Shown piece by piece: positions 27,603-36,519 of a DNA stretch of 64,000 nucleotides. Every line of letters starts with the position of its first letter. Positions within the stretch are counted from its first letter, which is position 1. Source of the DNA: Luteolibacter ambystomatis (GTDB lineage: Bacteria > Verrucomicrobiota > Verrucomicrobiia > Verrucomicrobiales > Akkermansiaceae); the NCBI RefSeq assembly GCF_018137965.1, contig NZ_CP073100.1, positions 4,661,754 through 4,725,753 on the forward strand, in the 5' to 3' direction. Made by a program: the position numbers and the translations under genes. A model generated the notes under the pieces. It saw nothing but the letters and a program-made list of their open reading frames with translations, was not told the DNA's origin and made no database searches.

Positions 27603-28292
27603 ATGCGCCAAAGACTCCTTCCGCTTGCTGCCCTCGTCGCGGTGGCTTCCCTTTTCTCAAGCTGCGCCTCCAAACCCGGCATCAACGTTCTCTCGAAGAA
27701 CTCGATCAAGAAATCTTCCTCTTCCTCCGGCTGGGCCCTTGGCTTTGGTACGACCGAAAGCCTGCCCATCGCCGCTCCGTCCGCTTCCGTGATGGCCGCC
27801 GCTTCGTCCCACACCAAGGACAAGCACGGCATGCCGGTGTATGCATTCAGCGAGCGCAACCGCCTCGTCCGCACCACCGCCTATCATCCGAACGAAAGCG
27901 ATCACCTCGTCTATGGCAGCTCGAATGCCACCGGCACTCCGCTCCGCTACACCAACCGCGTGCGCAGCGCCGCCGCCGACTGGTCCTTCTACCCGGTGGG
28001 CACCGTGTTCCGCATCGCCGGTCTTCCCTACCTCTACGTTGTGGATGACTACGGTTCGGCCCTGACCGGCACCGGCACCATCGACATCTTCACCCCGACC
28101 GGTGAAAGCATGAACCAGTGGGGCCGCCGCAATGTGGAGATCACCATCGTGCAGTGGGGTTCCTTCACCCGGAGCAAGGAGATCCTCGCCCAGCGCACCG
28201 GCTACCAGCACTGCCGCTCGATGCTCGCGAACATCGTCCGCCAGCGTCCGGACCTCGCCTCCACCAAGGGCGGCTCTTCCAACAAGGGCTGA
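27603..28292 (+). CDS. Lipoprotein with 3D (double-psi barrel) domain
   Basis: From ATG 27603 the protein has 229 residues. It starts with a lipoprotein signal peptide (MRQRLLPLAALVAVASLFSSC, lipobox ending at Cys21), then a Ser/Lys-rich linker. A 3D-type domain follows at residues about 95-185: VRTTAYHP, the FYPVGTVFRI strand, and VVDDYGSALTG with IDIFTPTGESMNQWGRR, carrying the conserved Asp residues of the family (related to the MltA/RlpA barrel). Such proteins act on or bind peptidoglycan. Activity here is inferred from fold only. The frame opens earlier at 27519, but the signal peptide fixes the start. Confidence 0.82.
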   Translation: MRQRLLPLAALVAVASLFSSCASKPGINVLSKNSIKKSSSSSGWALGFGTTESLPIAAPSASVMAAASSHTKDKHGMPVYAFSERNRLVRTTAYHPNESDHLVYGSSNATGTPLRYTNRVRSAAADWSFYPVGTVFRIAGLPYLYVVDDYGSALTGTGTIDIFTPTGESMNQWGRRNVEITIVQWGSFTRSKEILAQRTGYQHCRSMLANIVRQRPDLASTKGGSSNKG

Positions 28293-28318
28293 AGCGGATA
28301 CATTCAAACGTTTTCAAA

Positions 28319-28351
28319 AGCCGCGGTTCCGGATCGGGACCGCGGTTTTTG
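28319..28351 (+). terminator. Rho-independent terminator
   Basis: The stem CCGCGGTTCC / GGGACCGCGG (one G-U pair) with a five-base loop is followed by TTTTTGTTTTT. It lies just after the 3D-domain lipoprotein gene. Confidence 0.8.
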
Positions 28352-28480
28352 TTTTTGCGGGAAACGGGTTCGCGTGGCGTTCATACCGGTTGTTGCGAGG
28401 TGTCGTGATGGTCACCAAGAACTCATGGCGGAAAAGGTTCCGGATCACTCATCTAGGCGTGTTCCCGGTCCCCCGCCGCC

Positions 28481-30379
28481 ATGTTCCTCCCCTCCCACTT
28501 CCGTGGCACGTCCGTGCCTTCTTTCCTCATCGTGATGGCCTTCACCGCTGGCGCGATGATGTCGGCCCACGCCCAAACCTCGCTCGCCACCGGAGACATC
28601 CAGATCACCGGTGTCACCTCGGATGCGAACGATTCGTTCACCTTCGTGCTGTGGAAGGACATCAGCGCGGGCACGGTGATCCGCTTCATGGACCAGAGCT
28701 TCACCAACGCCTCCAACGGCCTGCTCGGCACGGAGACGGACATGTCGCTCACCTTCACCAGCGGCCTCACCGCGGGTACGGTGATCCGGGTGGAGGACGC
28801 TGGCACCACCTTGGTCAATGGAGGAACCTTCACCGGCACCAAGAGCGGCAGCCTCAGCGGCATCTCCGCCAGCGGCGACCAGGTCTTCATCTATCAGGGG
28901 GCTGCGGTGACCAATACCGGAACCTCCATGTCCGGGCGCACGCTGCTCTATGGATTCAACATCGCGGATACGAACTGGCTTTCCAGCGGCACAGCCGATT
29001 CGAACACGTCCTATCTCCCCACCGCCATCAGCGGCCAGGATCTGAATCTCGACTCCGGCAACTTCGACAACGCAGACTACTCCGGCGTCCGCACCGGCAT
29101 GACCACCGCCGCCTACCGTGCCGCGATCGCCAACGTCGACAACTACACCCAGAGCGACACCCGCTCCGATCTGGCGACCGGTGGCTTCACCAGCTCCTCC
29201 GCGGTTGATCTGACGTGGGATGCCAATGGCAAGACCGCCGGCACCGGCGGCACGGGTACGTGGGACACCACCACCCAGAGCCGTTTCTCCAACAGCGGAA
29301 ACACCACCTTCCTCCACTGGGTGGATGCTTCGGCGGGCAACGGCCAGAAAGCGGTCTTCGCGGGCACCGCGGGCACTGTGAGTGTGGCGTCCTCCGGCGT
29401 GAAGACATCCGGTCTCCAGTTCAGCGTGAACGGCTACACGCTTCAGAACAACACCATCACTCTTTTGGACTCCGGCAGCGGCACGCCGGCGGTGAACGTG
29501 GTTACCTCCGGCCACGTTGCTACGATCAACTCCGTACTGGCCGGCACTTCCGGCATGCGCAAAACCGGAGCCGGGGATGTGGTGCTCGGTGCCGATAACA
29601 CCTACACCGGCGGCACCACCATCGACAGCGGCAAGGTCACCATCGGCAGTGGTGGCACCACTGGCAGCCTCGGCGGCGGTACGGTGACGAACAACGGCGC
29701 TCTGGTGTTCAACCGCTCGAACAGTTTCACGGTCTCCAACGGCATCTCCGGAACGGGCACGCTGACGAAGACCGGCAGCGGCACGATGACGCTGGCTGGA
29801 GTGAACGACTACAACGGTGCGACCACCGTGGATGCGGGTAGAATGGTCATGGGTGGGAGTGCCGCCAGCAGCGCTTTCACGGTCGGCAATGGCGCGGCTC
29901 TTTCCGGCACCGGCACCATTGGTTCGTTGACCGTGTCCAGCGGCGGCACCGTGGGGGGAGATGCGCTCGTGGGCGCGCTGGCGACCGGAACGGTGAATCT
30001 CCAATCCGGCAGCACTTTGTCCTTGGATCTGAATGGCACTGCCGCAGGCACCCAATACGACCAGATCACCGTGACTGGCACCGTCTCGCTGGCTGGTGCT
30101 CTCAGCGCCAGCCTCGGCTACACCCCGGTGAACGGGGACATGCTTTTCATTCTCGCCAATGATGGTGTGGACGTGGTGACCGGCACTTTCAGCGGTCTGG
30201 CAAACAACGCGATCTTCAACGTCGGCGGCCAGGATTTCCGCATCAGCTATTTTGCCGACAGCGTGGGCCAGACCATGACCGGCGGCAACGATGTCGCGCT
30301 CCAAGCGGTCCCCGAACCCGCCGCCGCCGTGCTGGGCGGGCTCGGCCTACTGGCGCTGTTGCGCCGCCGCCGGAACTGA
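28481..30379 (+). CDS. PEP-CTERM protein with autotransporter-type beta-strand repeats
   Basis: The 632-residue exported protein has a signal peptide (about residues 1-31, ending SAHA), a first globular part (residues 32-240; GDIQITGVTSDANDSFTFVLWKDIS) and a Gly/Thr/Ser-rich beta-helix region. That region includes autotransporter-associated repeats at about residues 363-465 (GAGDVVLGADNTYTGGTTI; GSGTMTLAGVNDYNGATTV). It closes with a sorting tail: VPEPAAA, a hydrophobic helix, then RRRRN. PEP-CTERM tails are processed by exosortase, usually for export or display with exopolysaccharide. There is no C-terminal autotransporter barrel. The exosortase gene is not in this window. Confidence 0.85.
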   Translation: MFLPSHFRGTSVPSFLIVMAFTAGAMMSAHAQTSLATGDIQITGVTSDANDSFTFVLWKDISAGTVIRFMDQSFTNASNGLLGTETDMSLTFTSGLTAGTVIRVEDAGTTLVNGGTFTGTKSGSLSGISASGDQVFIYQGAAVTNTGTSMSGRTLLYGFNIADTNWLSSGTADSNTSYLPTAISGQDLNLDSGNFDNADYSGVRTGMTTAAYRAAIANVDNYTQSDTRSDLATGGFTSSSAVDLTWDANGKTAGTGGTGTWDTTTQSRFSNSGNTTFLHWVDASAGNGQKAVFAGTAGTVSVASSGVKTSGLQFSVNGYTLQNNTITLLDSGSGTPAVNVVTSGHVATINSVLAGTSGMRKTGAGDVVLGADNTYTGGTTIDSGKVTIGSGGTTGSLGGGTVTNNGALVFNRSNSFTVSNGISGTGTLTKTGSGTMTLAGVNDYNGATTVDAGRMVMGGSAASSAFTVGNGAALSGTGTIGSLTVSSGGTVGGDALVGALATGTVNLQSGSTLSLDLNGTAAGTQYDQITVTGTVSLAGALSASLGYTPVNGDMLFILANDGVDVVTGTFSGLANNAIFNVGGQDFRISYFADSVGQTMTGGNDVALQAVPEPAAAVLGGLGLLALLRRRRN

Positions 30380-30387
30380 AAAAGCGT

Positions 30388-30430
30388 TCCCGGGCGGCCG
30401 GGCATCACTGCCCGGGACGGGCCGGTTTTT
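30388..30430 (+). terminator. Rho-independent terminator candidate
   Basis: A stem TCCCGGGC / GCCCGGGA (an alternative inner stem is CCGGGCA / TGCCCGG) is followed by GGGCCGGTTTTT. It separates the PEP-CTERM gene from typA. Confidence 0.6.
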
Positions 30431-30576
30431 ACGAAGGGCGGGGGGATTTTTCCCGCTCAAACCGTCGAAATCCGACCACTTGGCAAGATTGTTGCAGCCG
30501 GTTCGCGCCGTTTCCCTTGCCAGAGGGCCGAAAACCGGGCATAGCGCCCCGCCCTCACCGCCACTGTAACCCGCTT

Positions 30577-32421
30577 ATGTCGCTCAAGATCCGCAACCTC
30601 GCCATCATCGCCCACGTTGACCACGGCAAAACCACCCTCGTCGACCAGCTTCTCCAAGCCGGCGGCACCTACCGTGAAAACCAGGCCGTGCAGGAGCGCG
30701 CCATGGACTCCATGGACCTCGAGCGTGAAAAAGGCATCACCATCAAGGCCAAGAACACCGCGGTCCATTGGGAAGGCTACACGATCAACATCGTGGACAC
30801 CCCGGGCCACGCCGACTTCGGCGCCGAGGTGGAGCGCGTGATGAAGATGGTGGACGGTGTGCTGCTGGTGGTGGACGCCTTCGGCGGTCCGCAGGCCCAA
30901 ACCCGCTTCGTGCTGCGCAAGGCTCTCGCGGAAGGCCTCAAGCCGATCGTGGTCATCAACAAGATCGACCGCCCGCTCGCCGATCCGAAGAAGGTGCACG
31001 ACCAGGTGCTGGAACTCTTCCTCGATCTCGACGCGACCGAAGACCAGTTCAACGCGCCCTTCGCCTACGGCTCCGCCCGCGACGGTTACTTCATGGACTC
31101 CCCGGACGATGAGAAGGTGGACTGCACGCCGCTGCTCAAGAAGATCGTCAAGTACATCCCCGAGCCGAAGGCCGATCCGGAAGCTCCGTTCTCCATGCTC
31201 GTCTCGAACATCGAGTGGGACAATTTCGTCGGCCGCGTCGCGGTCGGCAAGGTGCTCGGCGGCAGCGTCAAGAAGGGTGACGACGTCTGGCTCATCCGCA
31301 AGGACGGCTCCAAGGTGAAGTCCAAGGTCATGAAGACCTTCACCTACTCGGGCCTTGCCACCACCGACTCCGAAGGTTGTAGCGCCGGTGGCATCGTCGG
31401 CGTCGCCGCCGGTATTGATGGCATCGACATCGGTGAAACCCTCGTCGGCAGCCCCGACATGGAAGCCCTGCCGTTTGTGGAAATCGACCCACCGACCGTG
31501 TCGATGCAGTTCTCGATCAACGACGGCCCGCTCGCCGGCAAGGAAGGCAAGCACGTGACCTCCCGCGCCATCCGCGACCGCCTGATGCACGAGCTGAAGA
31601 CGAACATCTCCATCCAGGTGGAGGATACCGACCAGGCCGGCGTGTTCAGCGTCTCTGCGCGTGGCGCCATGCAGATCGCCGTGCTCGTGGAAACGATGCG
31701 CCGCGAGGGCTTCGAGGTGCTCGTCTCCCGCCCGACGGTGATCAACCGCCGCAGCGAGGACGGCACGCTCCTCGAGCCGTTCGAAACCCTCTACGTGGAA
31801 GCCCCGGGCGAATACTCGCAGGGTATCCTCAAGGGCATCGCCAACCGCAAGGGCATCCTCGAGAACATGGACACCGAGGCCAGCGGCCGCACCTTCATCC
31901 AGGCGGTGATCCCGACCCGCGGTCTGATCGGTTTCGAAACCGAGTTGGTCAACCTGACCTCCGGCCACGGCATCATGTCCCACCTCTTCAAGGAATACGC
32001 GCCGTACGCCGGTGAGATCGTGACCCGCACCACGGGCACGCTCGTCTCCATGGACGCCGGTGCCGCCACCACCTACTCGCTGCAGGCGCTGGAAGACCGC
32101 GGCATCCTCTTCGTCGGTCCGGGCGACGCCATCTACGGCGGCATGCTCGTCGGCGAGAACCCGCGCGTGGGCGATCTGCCGGTGAACCCGGTGAAGGAGA
32201 AGCACCTCGACAACATGCGCTCCTCCGGCAAGGACAAGACCTCCAAGCTGTCCCCGCCGATCCGCTTCTCGCTCGAGCGCGCGATTGAATACATCGACTC
32301 CGATGAACTGGTGGAAGCCACCCCGCAGAACATCCGCCTGCGCAAGCGCATCCTTGATGCCAACGCCCGCAAGCGTGCCGCCAAGGGCCCAGGCTACGAG
32401 GACCGCTCGAACCGCGGTTGA
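30577..32421 (+). CDS. typA: Ribosome-associated GTPase TypA/BipA
   Basis: The 614-residue translational GTPase shows G1 HVDHGKTTL (about residues 13-21), G3 DTPGHADFG and G4 NKIDRP. Domain II and III of EF-G type follow, then the BipA-specific C-terminal domain (VMKTFTYSG to GKDKTSKL and the basic tail). TypA binds the 70S ribosome and assists assembly and growth under stress, especially cold. The start is ATG 30577 ([18 protein letters not shown]); an in-frame extension to 30517 is not supported. It is a single-gene unit flanked by terminators. Confidence 0.96.
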   Translation: MSLKIRNLAIIAHVDHGKTTLVDQLLQAGGTYRENQAVQERAMDSMDLEREKGITIKAKNTAVHWEGYTINIVDTPGHADFGAEVERVMKMVDGVLLVVDAFGGPQAQTRFVLRKALAEGLKPIVVINKIDRPLADPKKVHDQVLELFLDLDATEDQFNAPFAYGSARDGYFMDSPDDEKVDCTPLLKKIVKYIPEPKADPEAPFSMLVSNIEWDNFVGRVAVGKVLGGSVKKGDDVWLIRKDGSKVKSKVMKTFTYSGLATTDSEGCSAGGIVGVAAGIDGIDIGETLVGSPDMEALPFVEIDPPTVSMQFSINDGPLAGKEGKHVTSRAIRDRLMHELKTNISIQVEDTDQAGVFSVSARGAMQIAVLVETMRREGFEVLVSRPTVINRRSEDGTLLEPFETLYVEAPGEYSQGILKGIANRKGILENMDTEASGRTFIQAVIPTRGLIGFETELVNLTSGHGIMSHLFKEYAPYAGEIVTRTTGTLVSMDAGAATTYSLQALEDRGILFVGPGDAIYGGMLVGENPRVGDLPVNPVKEKHLDNMRSSGKDKTSKLSPPIRFSLERAIEYIDSDELVEATPQNIRLRKRILDANARKRAAKGPGYEDRSNRG

Positions 32422-32448
32422 TCCTCATCACGCGATCTATTTATCTGA

Positions 32449-32479
32449 AAGGCGGACCGGCAACGGTCCGCCTTTTTTT
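32449..32479. terminator. Strong bidirectional terminator after typA
   Basis: The perfect stem AGGCGGACC / GGTCCGCCT with loop GGCAAC is followed by TTTTTTT on the plus strand and preceded by AAA. It can serve both typA and the convergent minus-strand gene ending at 32515. Confidence 0.88.
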
Positions 32480-32514
32480 GTAGCCGATGTCGTAAGACTT
32501 CGGGCTGGGAAGAT

Positions 32515-33351
32515 TCACGCGCCGGGTGGGAATTTCCGATGCTTCCGCGCGATATAGATGGTTAGGAATCCCACCACGATGACGGTCACCGAAGCGGTAA
32601 TGCTCCAACCTCCATATCGCTGAAACCACGATGGACGCCGTGAGTCCGGCCATTTCACTACTGCCGTTTGCCCGTCCCATAAGATCGGATCACATAGATC
32701 CAGTCCGTCAGGTCCGGACCAAGTTCCATCCGGACGGAGCCGATTATGCACGGCGCTGCCATCGCCCCTCACCACCACGGCCAAGCCGTCCCAGATGGAT
32801 CGATCAAATCGATGGGTGCCATGGATGAGGGGAGCAACCACCATGGGGCGGCCAGTGTTGCCTGACGATGGCCCATCGATGTAGGCGAAGCCACATTCAC
32901 CCGGCTGAAGGGCTTCGGCCTCGGCTTTCATCCTGCCATCGGGTTTGTGCATGCCTTGGCCGAGGGCTTGGAAGATCAATTCGGAATCGACTACTCCCGC
33001 TGCGATCAGTTGGCGGAACACGTCATTCGCGGTATCGGCCTTGAGGTTCCAAGTGCTGCCGGTGCGCTCCTTCACCATCGCCGCAGTGGTGGCATCGGGA
33101 TAGCGGCCATAGGTCTTCCGGAACTTTTCCAGCGCAAACCAGATCCGGCGGCCATTCGCCAAGGTGTTTTCAAGAGCCTGCAACTGGGCATGCCTCTGGC
33201 GAGACGGGATGGAGGTCAGCTCCATTGCAACGAATGGCAGGATCAGCAGCAACAGGGATCCAACCGCCAGTCGCCGGTTTAGCTTGGCTAGCTTCGCTTG
33301 TTTCGGCGTGAGTCCTGGCGGAGAAATCGTGGGCATGATTTGTTGGATCAA
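32515..33351 (-). CDS. Pseudopilin-like membrane-anchored protein, paralogue 1
   Basis: The 278-residue protein has an N-terminal membrane helix (residues about 30-47). The next block resembles the start of a GspG-type pseudopilin globular domain: NGRRIWFALEKFRKTYGRYPDATT. A block with PGECGFAYIDG and RPMVVAPLIHGTH follows, and a second membrane helix lies near the C terminus (VTVIVVGFLTIYIAR). It lacks the type IV prepilin cleavage motif. It is the most diverged of three tandem paralogues and lies 7 bases after the second. Function is not known; secretion or surface assembly is only a guess from the fold resemblance. Confidence 0.65.
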   Translation of the reverse strand: MIQQIMPTISPPGLTPKQAKLAKLNRRLAVGSLLLLILPFVAMELTSIPSRQRHAQLQALENTLANGRRIWFALEKFRKTYGRYPDATTAAMVKERTGSTWNLKADTANDVFRQLIAAGVVDSELIFQALGQGMHKPDGRMKAEAEALQPGECGFAYIDGPSSGNTGRPMVVAPLIHGTHRFDRSIWDGLAVVVRGDGSAVHNRLRPDGTWSGPDGLDLCDPILWDGQTAVVKWPDSRRPSWFQRYGGWSITASVTVIVVGFLTIYIARKHRKFPPGA

Positions 33352-33358
33352 CGGTTGT

Positions 33359-34243
33359 TCATTCGGTGAACGCCGATGGATACTTTTTCAGCAGCATCTT
33401 CCGTCCCCGCATGATGGATAGGATCAGTATCATGACTGCCGTCGCGATCGATGCCGGCACCACCCACGTCATCCATTGCGGGGATGCGATGGATGCGGGA
33501 GGAACCGGCAGGTCCGCCCACTTTACATCGGGAGGCGCTCCTCTCCAATAGGGCTGTGACGGATCGAAGAGATCCTTTCCTCCCGGTGCGATCACCGTGC
33601 CGTCTTTTCGGATGATGTAACTGGCGGCGGAATTGTCGGCGCGCAAGATGATCGCTCTGCCATCGAATGGTTTCGGATCGAATTTGAATGTTCCCGGGAT
33701 GAGAGGGGTGACGGCCAACGGGCGCATCGGGTCACACTTGGTGGCCGCACCTGCTATGTAGGCGAATCCACATTCGCCCTGTGCCAGGGTTCTGTCTTCG
33801 GTGACGATCACACTGTCGGGTTTCCGCGCGCCGGAGGCCTTTGCGTAGAAGATCTCCTCCGAGGTGGTGATGCCGCTGACAATGATCTGCTTGAATAAAT
33901 CGTTCGACGTCCGGTCTTTCAGATCCCAAGTGGAATCGGTTACCGCTTTGACGGCGGCGATCGTCGAGGCGTCCGGAAACCGGCCGTAGTCCGAATCGAA
34001 ATCGAAGAGCGCGAGTCCGATCGAGCGTGCATTGCTGACGGCCTGTGTGCCGGATGCTTTCTTGGCCCCATACAACACGTAAGGAGCAAAGAAGTGGAGG
34101 CTGACAAACAGAAGCACCAGCGAACCGATGCCCAGCAAAGCGATTCTCTTCATCCAGCGTCGCGAGCGCAATGCCTCCACCCCGGGAGGAGGCGCGGGGA
34201 TGCCGGGCGGTGGTTGGGGCAATGTTCCAGGGTCCATGCGCAT
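33359..34243 (-). CDS. Pseudopilin-like membrane-anchored protein, paralogue 2
   Basis: The 294-residue protein has a Pro-rich cytoplasmic start (PQPPPGIPAPPPG), a membrane helix (residues about 33-55), then the family block SNARSIGLALFDFDSDYGRFPD, FKQIIVSGITTSEEIFYAK and GECGFAYIAG. It ends with a second membrane helix (MTWVVPASIATAVMILILS). It shares long near-identical stretches with paralogue 3, also at DNA level, so the duplication is recent. The start is 3 bases after the stop of paralogue 3, showing co-transcription. Confidence 0.68.
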   Translation of the reverse strand: MRMDPGTLPQPPPGIPAPPPGVEALRSRRWMKRIALLGIGSLVLLFVSLHFFAPYVLYGAKKASGTQAVSNARSIGLALFDFDSDYGRFPDASTIAAVKAVTDSTWDLKDRTSNDLFKQIIVSGITTSEEIFYAKASGARKPDSVIVTEDRTLAQGECGFAYIAGAATKCDPMRPLAVTPLIPGTFKFDPKPFDGRAIILRADNSAASYIIRKDGTVIAPGGKDLFDPSQPYWRGAPPDVKWADLPVPPASIASPQWMTWVVPASIATAVMILILSIMRGRKMLLKKYPSAFTE

Positions 34244-34246
34244 TGC

Positions 34247-34987
34247 TTATTTCTTTTCGACGGGAGATTTCTGGTCCCGGAGAGTCGGCCACTTTACATC
34301 GGGCGGCGCGCCTTCCCAATAGGGCTGCGAGGGATCGAATAGATCCTTTCCGCCGGGGACGATGATTCTGCCGTCCGGAGCGATCTGATAGCTGAACGCC
34401 GAATTGTCCGCGCGGAGAACGATGGCTTTGCCGTCGAATGGCTTGGGATCCGCCTTCAGAGTTCCCGGAATGAGAGGTGTCACCACAAGAGGCCGGGCTG
34501 GGGCGCACTTGCTGGATGCGCCCGCGATGTAGGTGAAGCCGCATTCTCCTAGTGCGAGGGTTTTGGTTTCATCGGAGATCACATTGTCCGGTTTCCGTGT
34601 GCCGGGGACTTTCGCGTAGAAGATTTCTTCCGAGGTGGTGATGCCACTGACAATGATTTGCTTGAACAGATCGTTCGACGTGGCGGCCTTCAGATCCCAG
34701 GTGGAACCGGTTGTCGCTTTGACGGCCGCGATCGTCGAGGAGTCCGGAAACCGACCGTAATCCGCATCGAAATCGAAAAGTGCGAGTCCGATCTGGCGGG
34801 CGTTGCTGAGAGCCTGGGTACTGGCCGGTTTCTTCCTACATGTGATAACCTGCGGAGAGAGGATGAATGCCAAGCCGAGAAAAATTCCCAACCCGATCAC
34901 GATGTTCGTCAACCATCGTGTCGCCGAACGAGTGGAGCGTTGACGATCTTCGATAGGATCAAGCGGTGGATACGAAGCCGGGTCCAT
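34247..34987 (-). CDS. Pseudopilin-like membrane-anchored protein, paralogue 3
   Basis: From ATG 34987 the protein has 246 residues: a short start, one membrane helix (residues about 29-46), and the same block as its neighbours (SNARQIGLALFDFDADYGRFPD, FKQIIVSGITTSEEIFYAK, GECGFTYIAG). Unlike paralogues 1 and 2 it has no C-terminal membrane helix and ends in a charged tail. The frame opens further to 35089, but that extension enters the REP-like repeat and is unlikely to be used. It is the first gene of the three-gene unit. Confidence 0.66.
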   Translation of the reverse strand: MDPASYPPLDPIEDRQRSTRSATRWLTNIVIGLGIFLGLAFILSPQVITCRKKPASTQALSNARQIGLALFDFDADYGRFPDSSTIAAVKATTGSTWDLKAATSNDLFKQIIVSGITTSEEIFYAKVPGTRKPDNVISDETKTLALGECGFTYIAGASSKCAPARPLVVTPLIPGTLKADPKPFDGKAIVLRADNSAFSYQIAPDGRIIVPGGKDLFDPSQPYWEGAPPDVKWPTLRDQKSPVEKK

Positions 34988-35080
34988 GGATTCGGTGATC
35001 GTAACCCGGCCCCATGCGTCGCGGAAGGAATCAATGGATGTTCGCGAATTCTTCACGCCGCCTTCACGCGACAGCGGAAC

Positions 35081-35214
35081 GTAGCACAAGCATTCCTGCT
35101 TGTGAGTGTGGGCGGCTCATCGCCGGAGGGATTTGCAAATTCCGGTCTGATCCGGTTCATGCTCTTGGGCGATAGCGCGCCGTCCCCGCTCGCAAGCAGG
35201 AATGCTTGCGCTAC
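35081..35214. repeat. REP-like inverted pair (BIME-like) with GTAG feet
   Basis: The left unit is GTAG (35081-35084) plus a hairpin CACAAGCA-TTCC-TGCTTGTG (35085-35104). The right unit is the inverse: hairpin CGCAAGCA-GGAA-TGCTTGCG (35191-35210) then CTAC (35211-35214). The internal 85 bases are also roughly inverted (GGGCGGCTCATCGCC against GGGCGATAGCGCGCCG). GTAG plus hairpin is the hallmark of REP units mobilised by TnpA-REP (RAYT) proteins; no such gene is in the window. The right GTAG overlaps the thrC stop codon. Confidence 0.75.
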
Positions 35215-36506
35215 CTCTTCAACCACGCCTTGAAGGCCTCTTCATCGGCGGCCATTTGGATGGCGACCTTCTCGCGGTCGGCGAGGATGGCGAGGCGTTC
35301 GGGGATCTCCACGACATCCTTGCCGAGCTCCTCTTCCATCACGTCGAGGAACTTCGCCGGATGTGCGGTGCCGAGCGTGATGGTCGCGGTGCCGGGATGA
35401 GCGGCGCGCCACTTCTGGGCGGCCAGCCAGCCGACGGCGGCGTGAGGATCGAGATCGTAGCCGAGCGTGGCTTTCACCGTGCGCATGGCGGCGCGGGTCT
35501 GGTCATCGGTGAAGGAGTAGCCGCTGATCTTGCCGCGCATCGCTTCCCACGAGCCGCCGAAGAGCGCCTGCATGCGTGCGAAGTTCGAAGGCGCGCCCAC
35601 ATCCATCGCATTCGAGATGGTGGCGACGCTCGGACGCGGTTGGTAGTCGCCGCTCTTGAGATACTGCGGCACCACGTCGTTCGCATTGGTGGCGGCGACG
35701 AAATGCTCGACCGGCAGACCGAGCTGCACCGCGAGCAAGCCTGCCGTGAGATTGCCGAAGTTTCCGGACGGCACCACGAACACCGGCTTCACGCCCTCCG
35801 GCAGCGAGCGCGCGGCTTCGAAGTAGTAGAAGCTCTGCGGAACCAGGCGAGCGAGGTTGATCGAGTTCGCGGAGGTGAGGTTCAGCGATTCGGAAAGCTC
35901 GCGATCGAGGAAGGCGGACTTCACCAGGCGCTGGCAGTCATCGAAGGTGCCATCGATTTCCAGCGCGGTGATGTTGTCGCCGAGGGTGGTGAGCTGCTTT
36001 TCCTGAAGACCGGACACCTTGCCCTTCGGATACAGGATGATCACGCGGGTGCCGGGCACGCGATGGAACGCGGAGGCCACCGCGCCACCGGTATCGCCGG
36101 AGGTGGCGACCAGCACGGTCAGCTCGCGGTTGTCGCCGCGCACCAGCCACGCCATCAGGCGGGCCATGAAACGCGCGCCGAAATCCTTGAAGGCGAGCGT
36201 GGGGCCATGGAAGAGCTCGAGGATGTGATCGCCGGGAGCGATGCCTTCCACCGGAGCGGGAAAGGACAGCGTACCCTCCACAATCTCACGCAGTGCGGCA
36301 GCGGGCACATCCTCGCCGAAGAACGCCTCCGCAATCGCGAAGCCGATCTCCTGGATGCTGAGATGGCGCCAGATCTGCCAGAACTCCGCCGGGAGCACCG
36401 GCAGGATCTCCGGCATGTAGAGGCCGTTGTCCGCAGGCAGGGACCGCAGGATTGCTTCCTTCAGATCGACGGGCGCAACCTGCTTGTTCGTGGAGTGGTA
36501 GAGCAC
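35211..36506 (-). CDS. thrC: Threonine synthase
   Basis: The PLP enzyme forms threonine from O-phosphohomoserine. The 431 residues match bacterial ThrC: LYHSTNKQVAPVDLKEAILRSLPADNGLYMPE at the start, the PLP lysine in FKDFGARF (about residue 102), ATSGDTGGAVASAF (phosphate loop) and VVPSGNFGNLTAG. The likely start is GTG at 36506; the open frame runs to 36713, but that part is a shadow of thrB. It lies 13 bases after thrB with no clear ribosome site. The stop TAG is provided by the GTAG foot of the adjacent REP-like repeat. Confidence 0.93.
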   Translation of the reverse strand: MLYHSTNKQVAPVDLKEAILRSLPADNGLYMPEILPVLPAEFWQIWRHLSIQEIGFAIAEAFFGEDVPAAALREIVEGTLSFPAPVEGIAPGDHILELFHGPTLAFKDFGARFMARLMAWLVRGDNRELTVLVATSGDTGGAVASAFHRVPGTRVIILYPKGKVSGLQEKQLTTLGDNITALEIDGTFDDCQRLVKSAFLDRELSESLNLTSANSINLARLVPQSFYYFEAARSLPEGVKPVFVVPSGNFGNLTAGLLAVQLGLPVEHFVAATNANDVVPQYLKSGDYQPRPSVATISNAMDVGAPSNFARMQALFGGSWEAMRGKISGYSFTDDQTRAAMRTVKATLGYDLDPHAAVGWLAAQKWRAAHPGTATITLGTAHPAKFLDVMEEELGKDVVEIPERLAILADREKVAIQMAADEEAFKAWLKR

Positions 36507-36519
36507 GGCGGTGGCAGGG

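Noticed and set aside
28445..30304. 619-codon open frame opposite the PEP-CTERM gene
   Set aside because: Shadow frame of a repeat-rich coding strand; Gly/His/Arg-biased with no domain.
30457..32205. 582-codon open frame opposite typA
   Set aside because: Shadow of a highly biased gene; typA is unmistakable on the plus strand.
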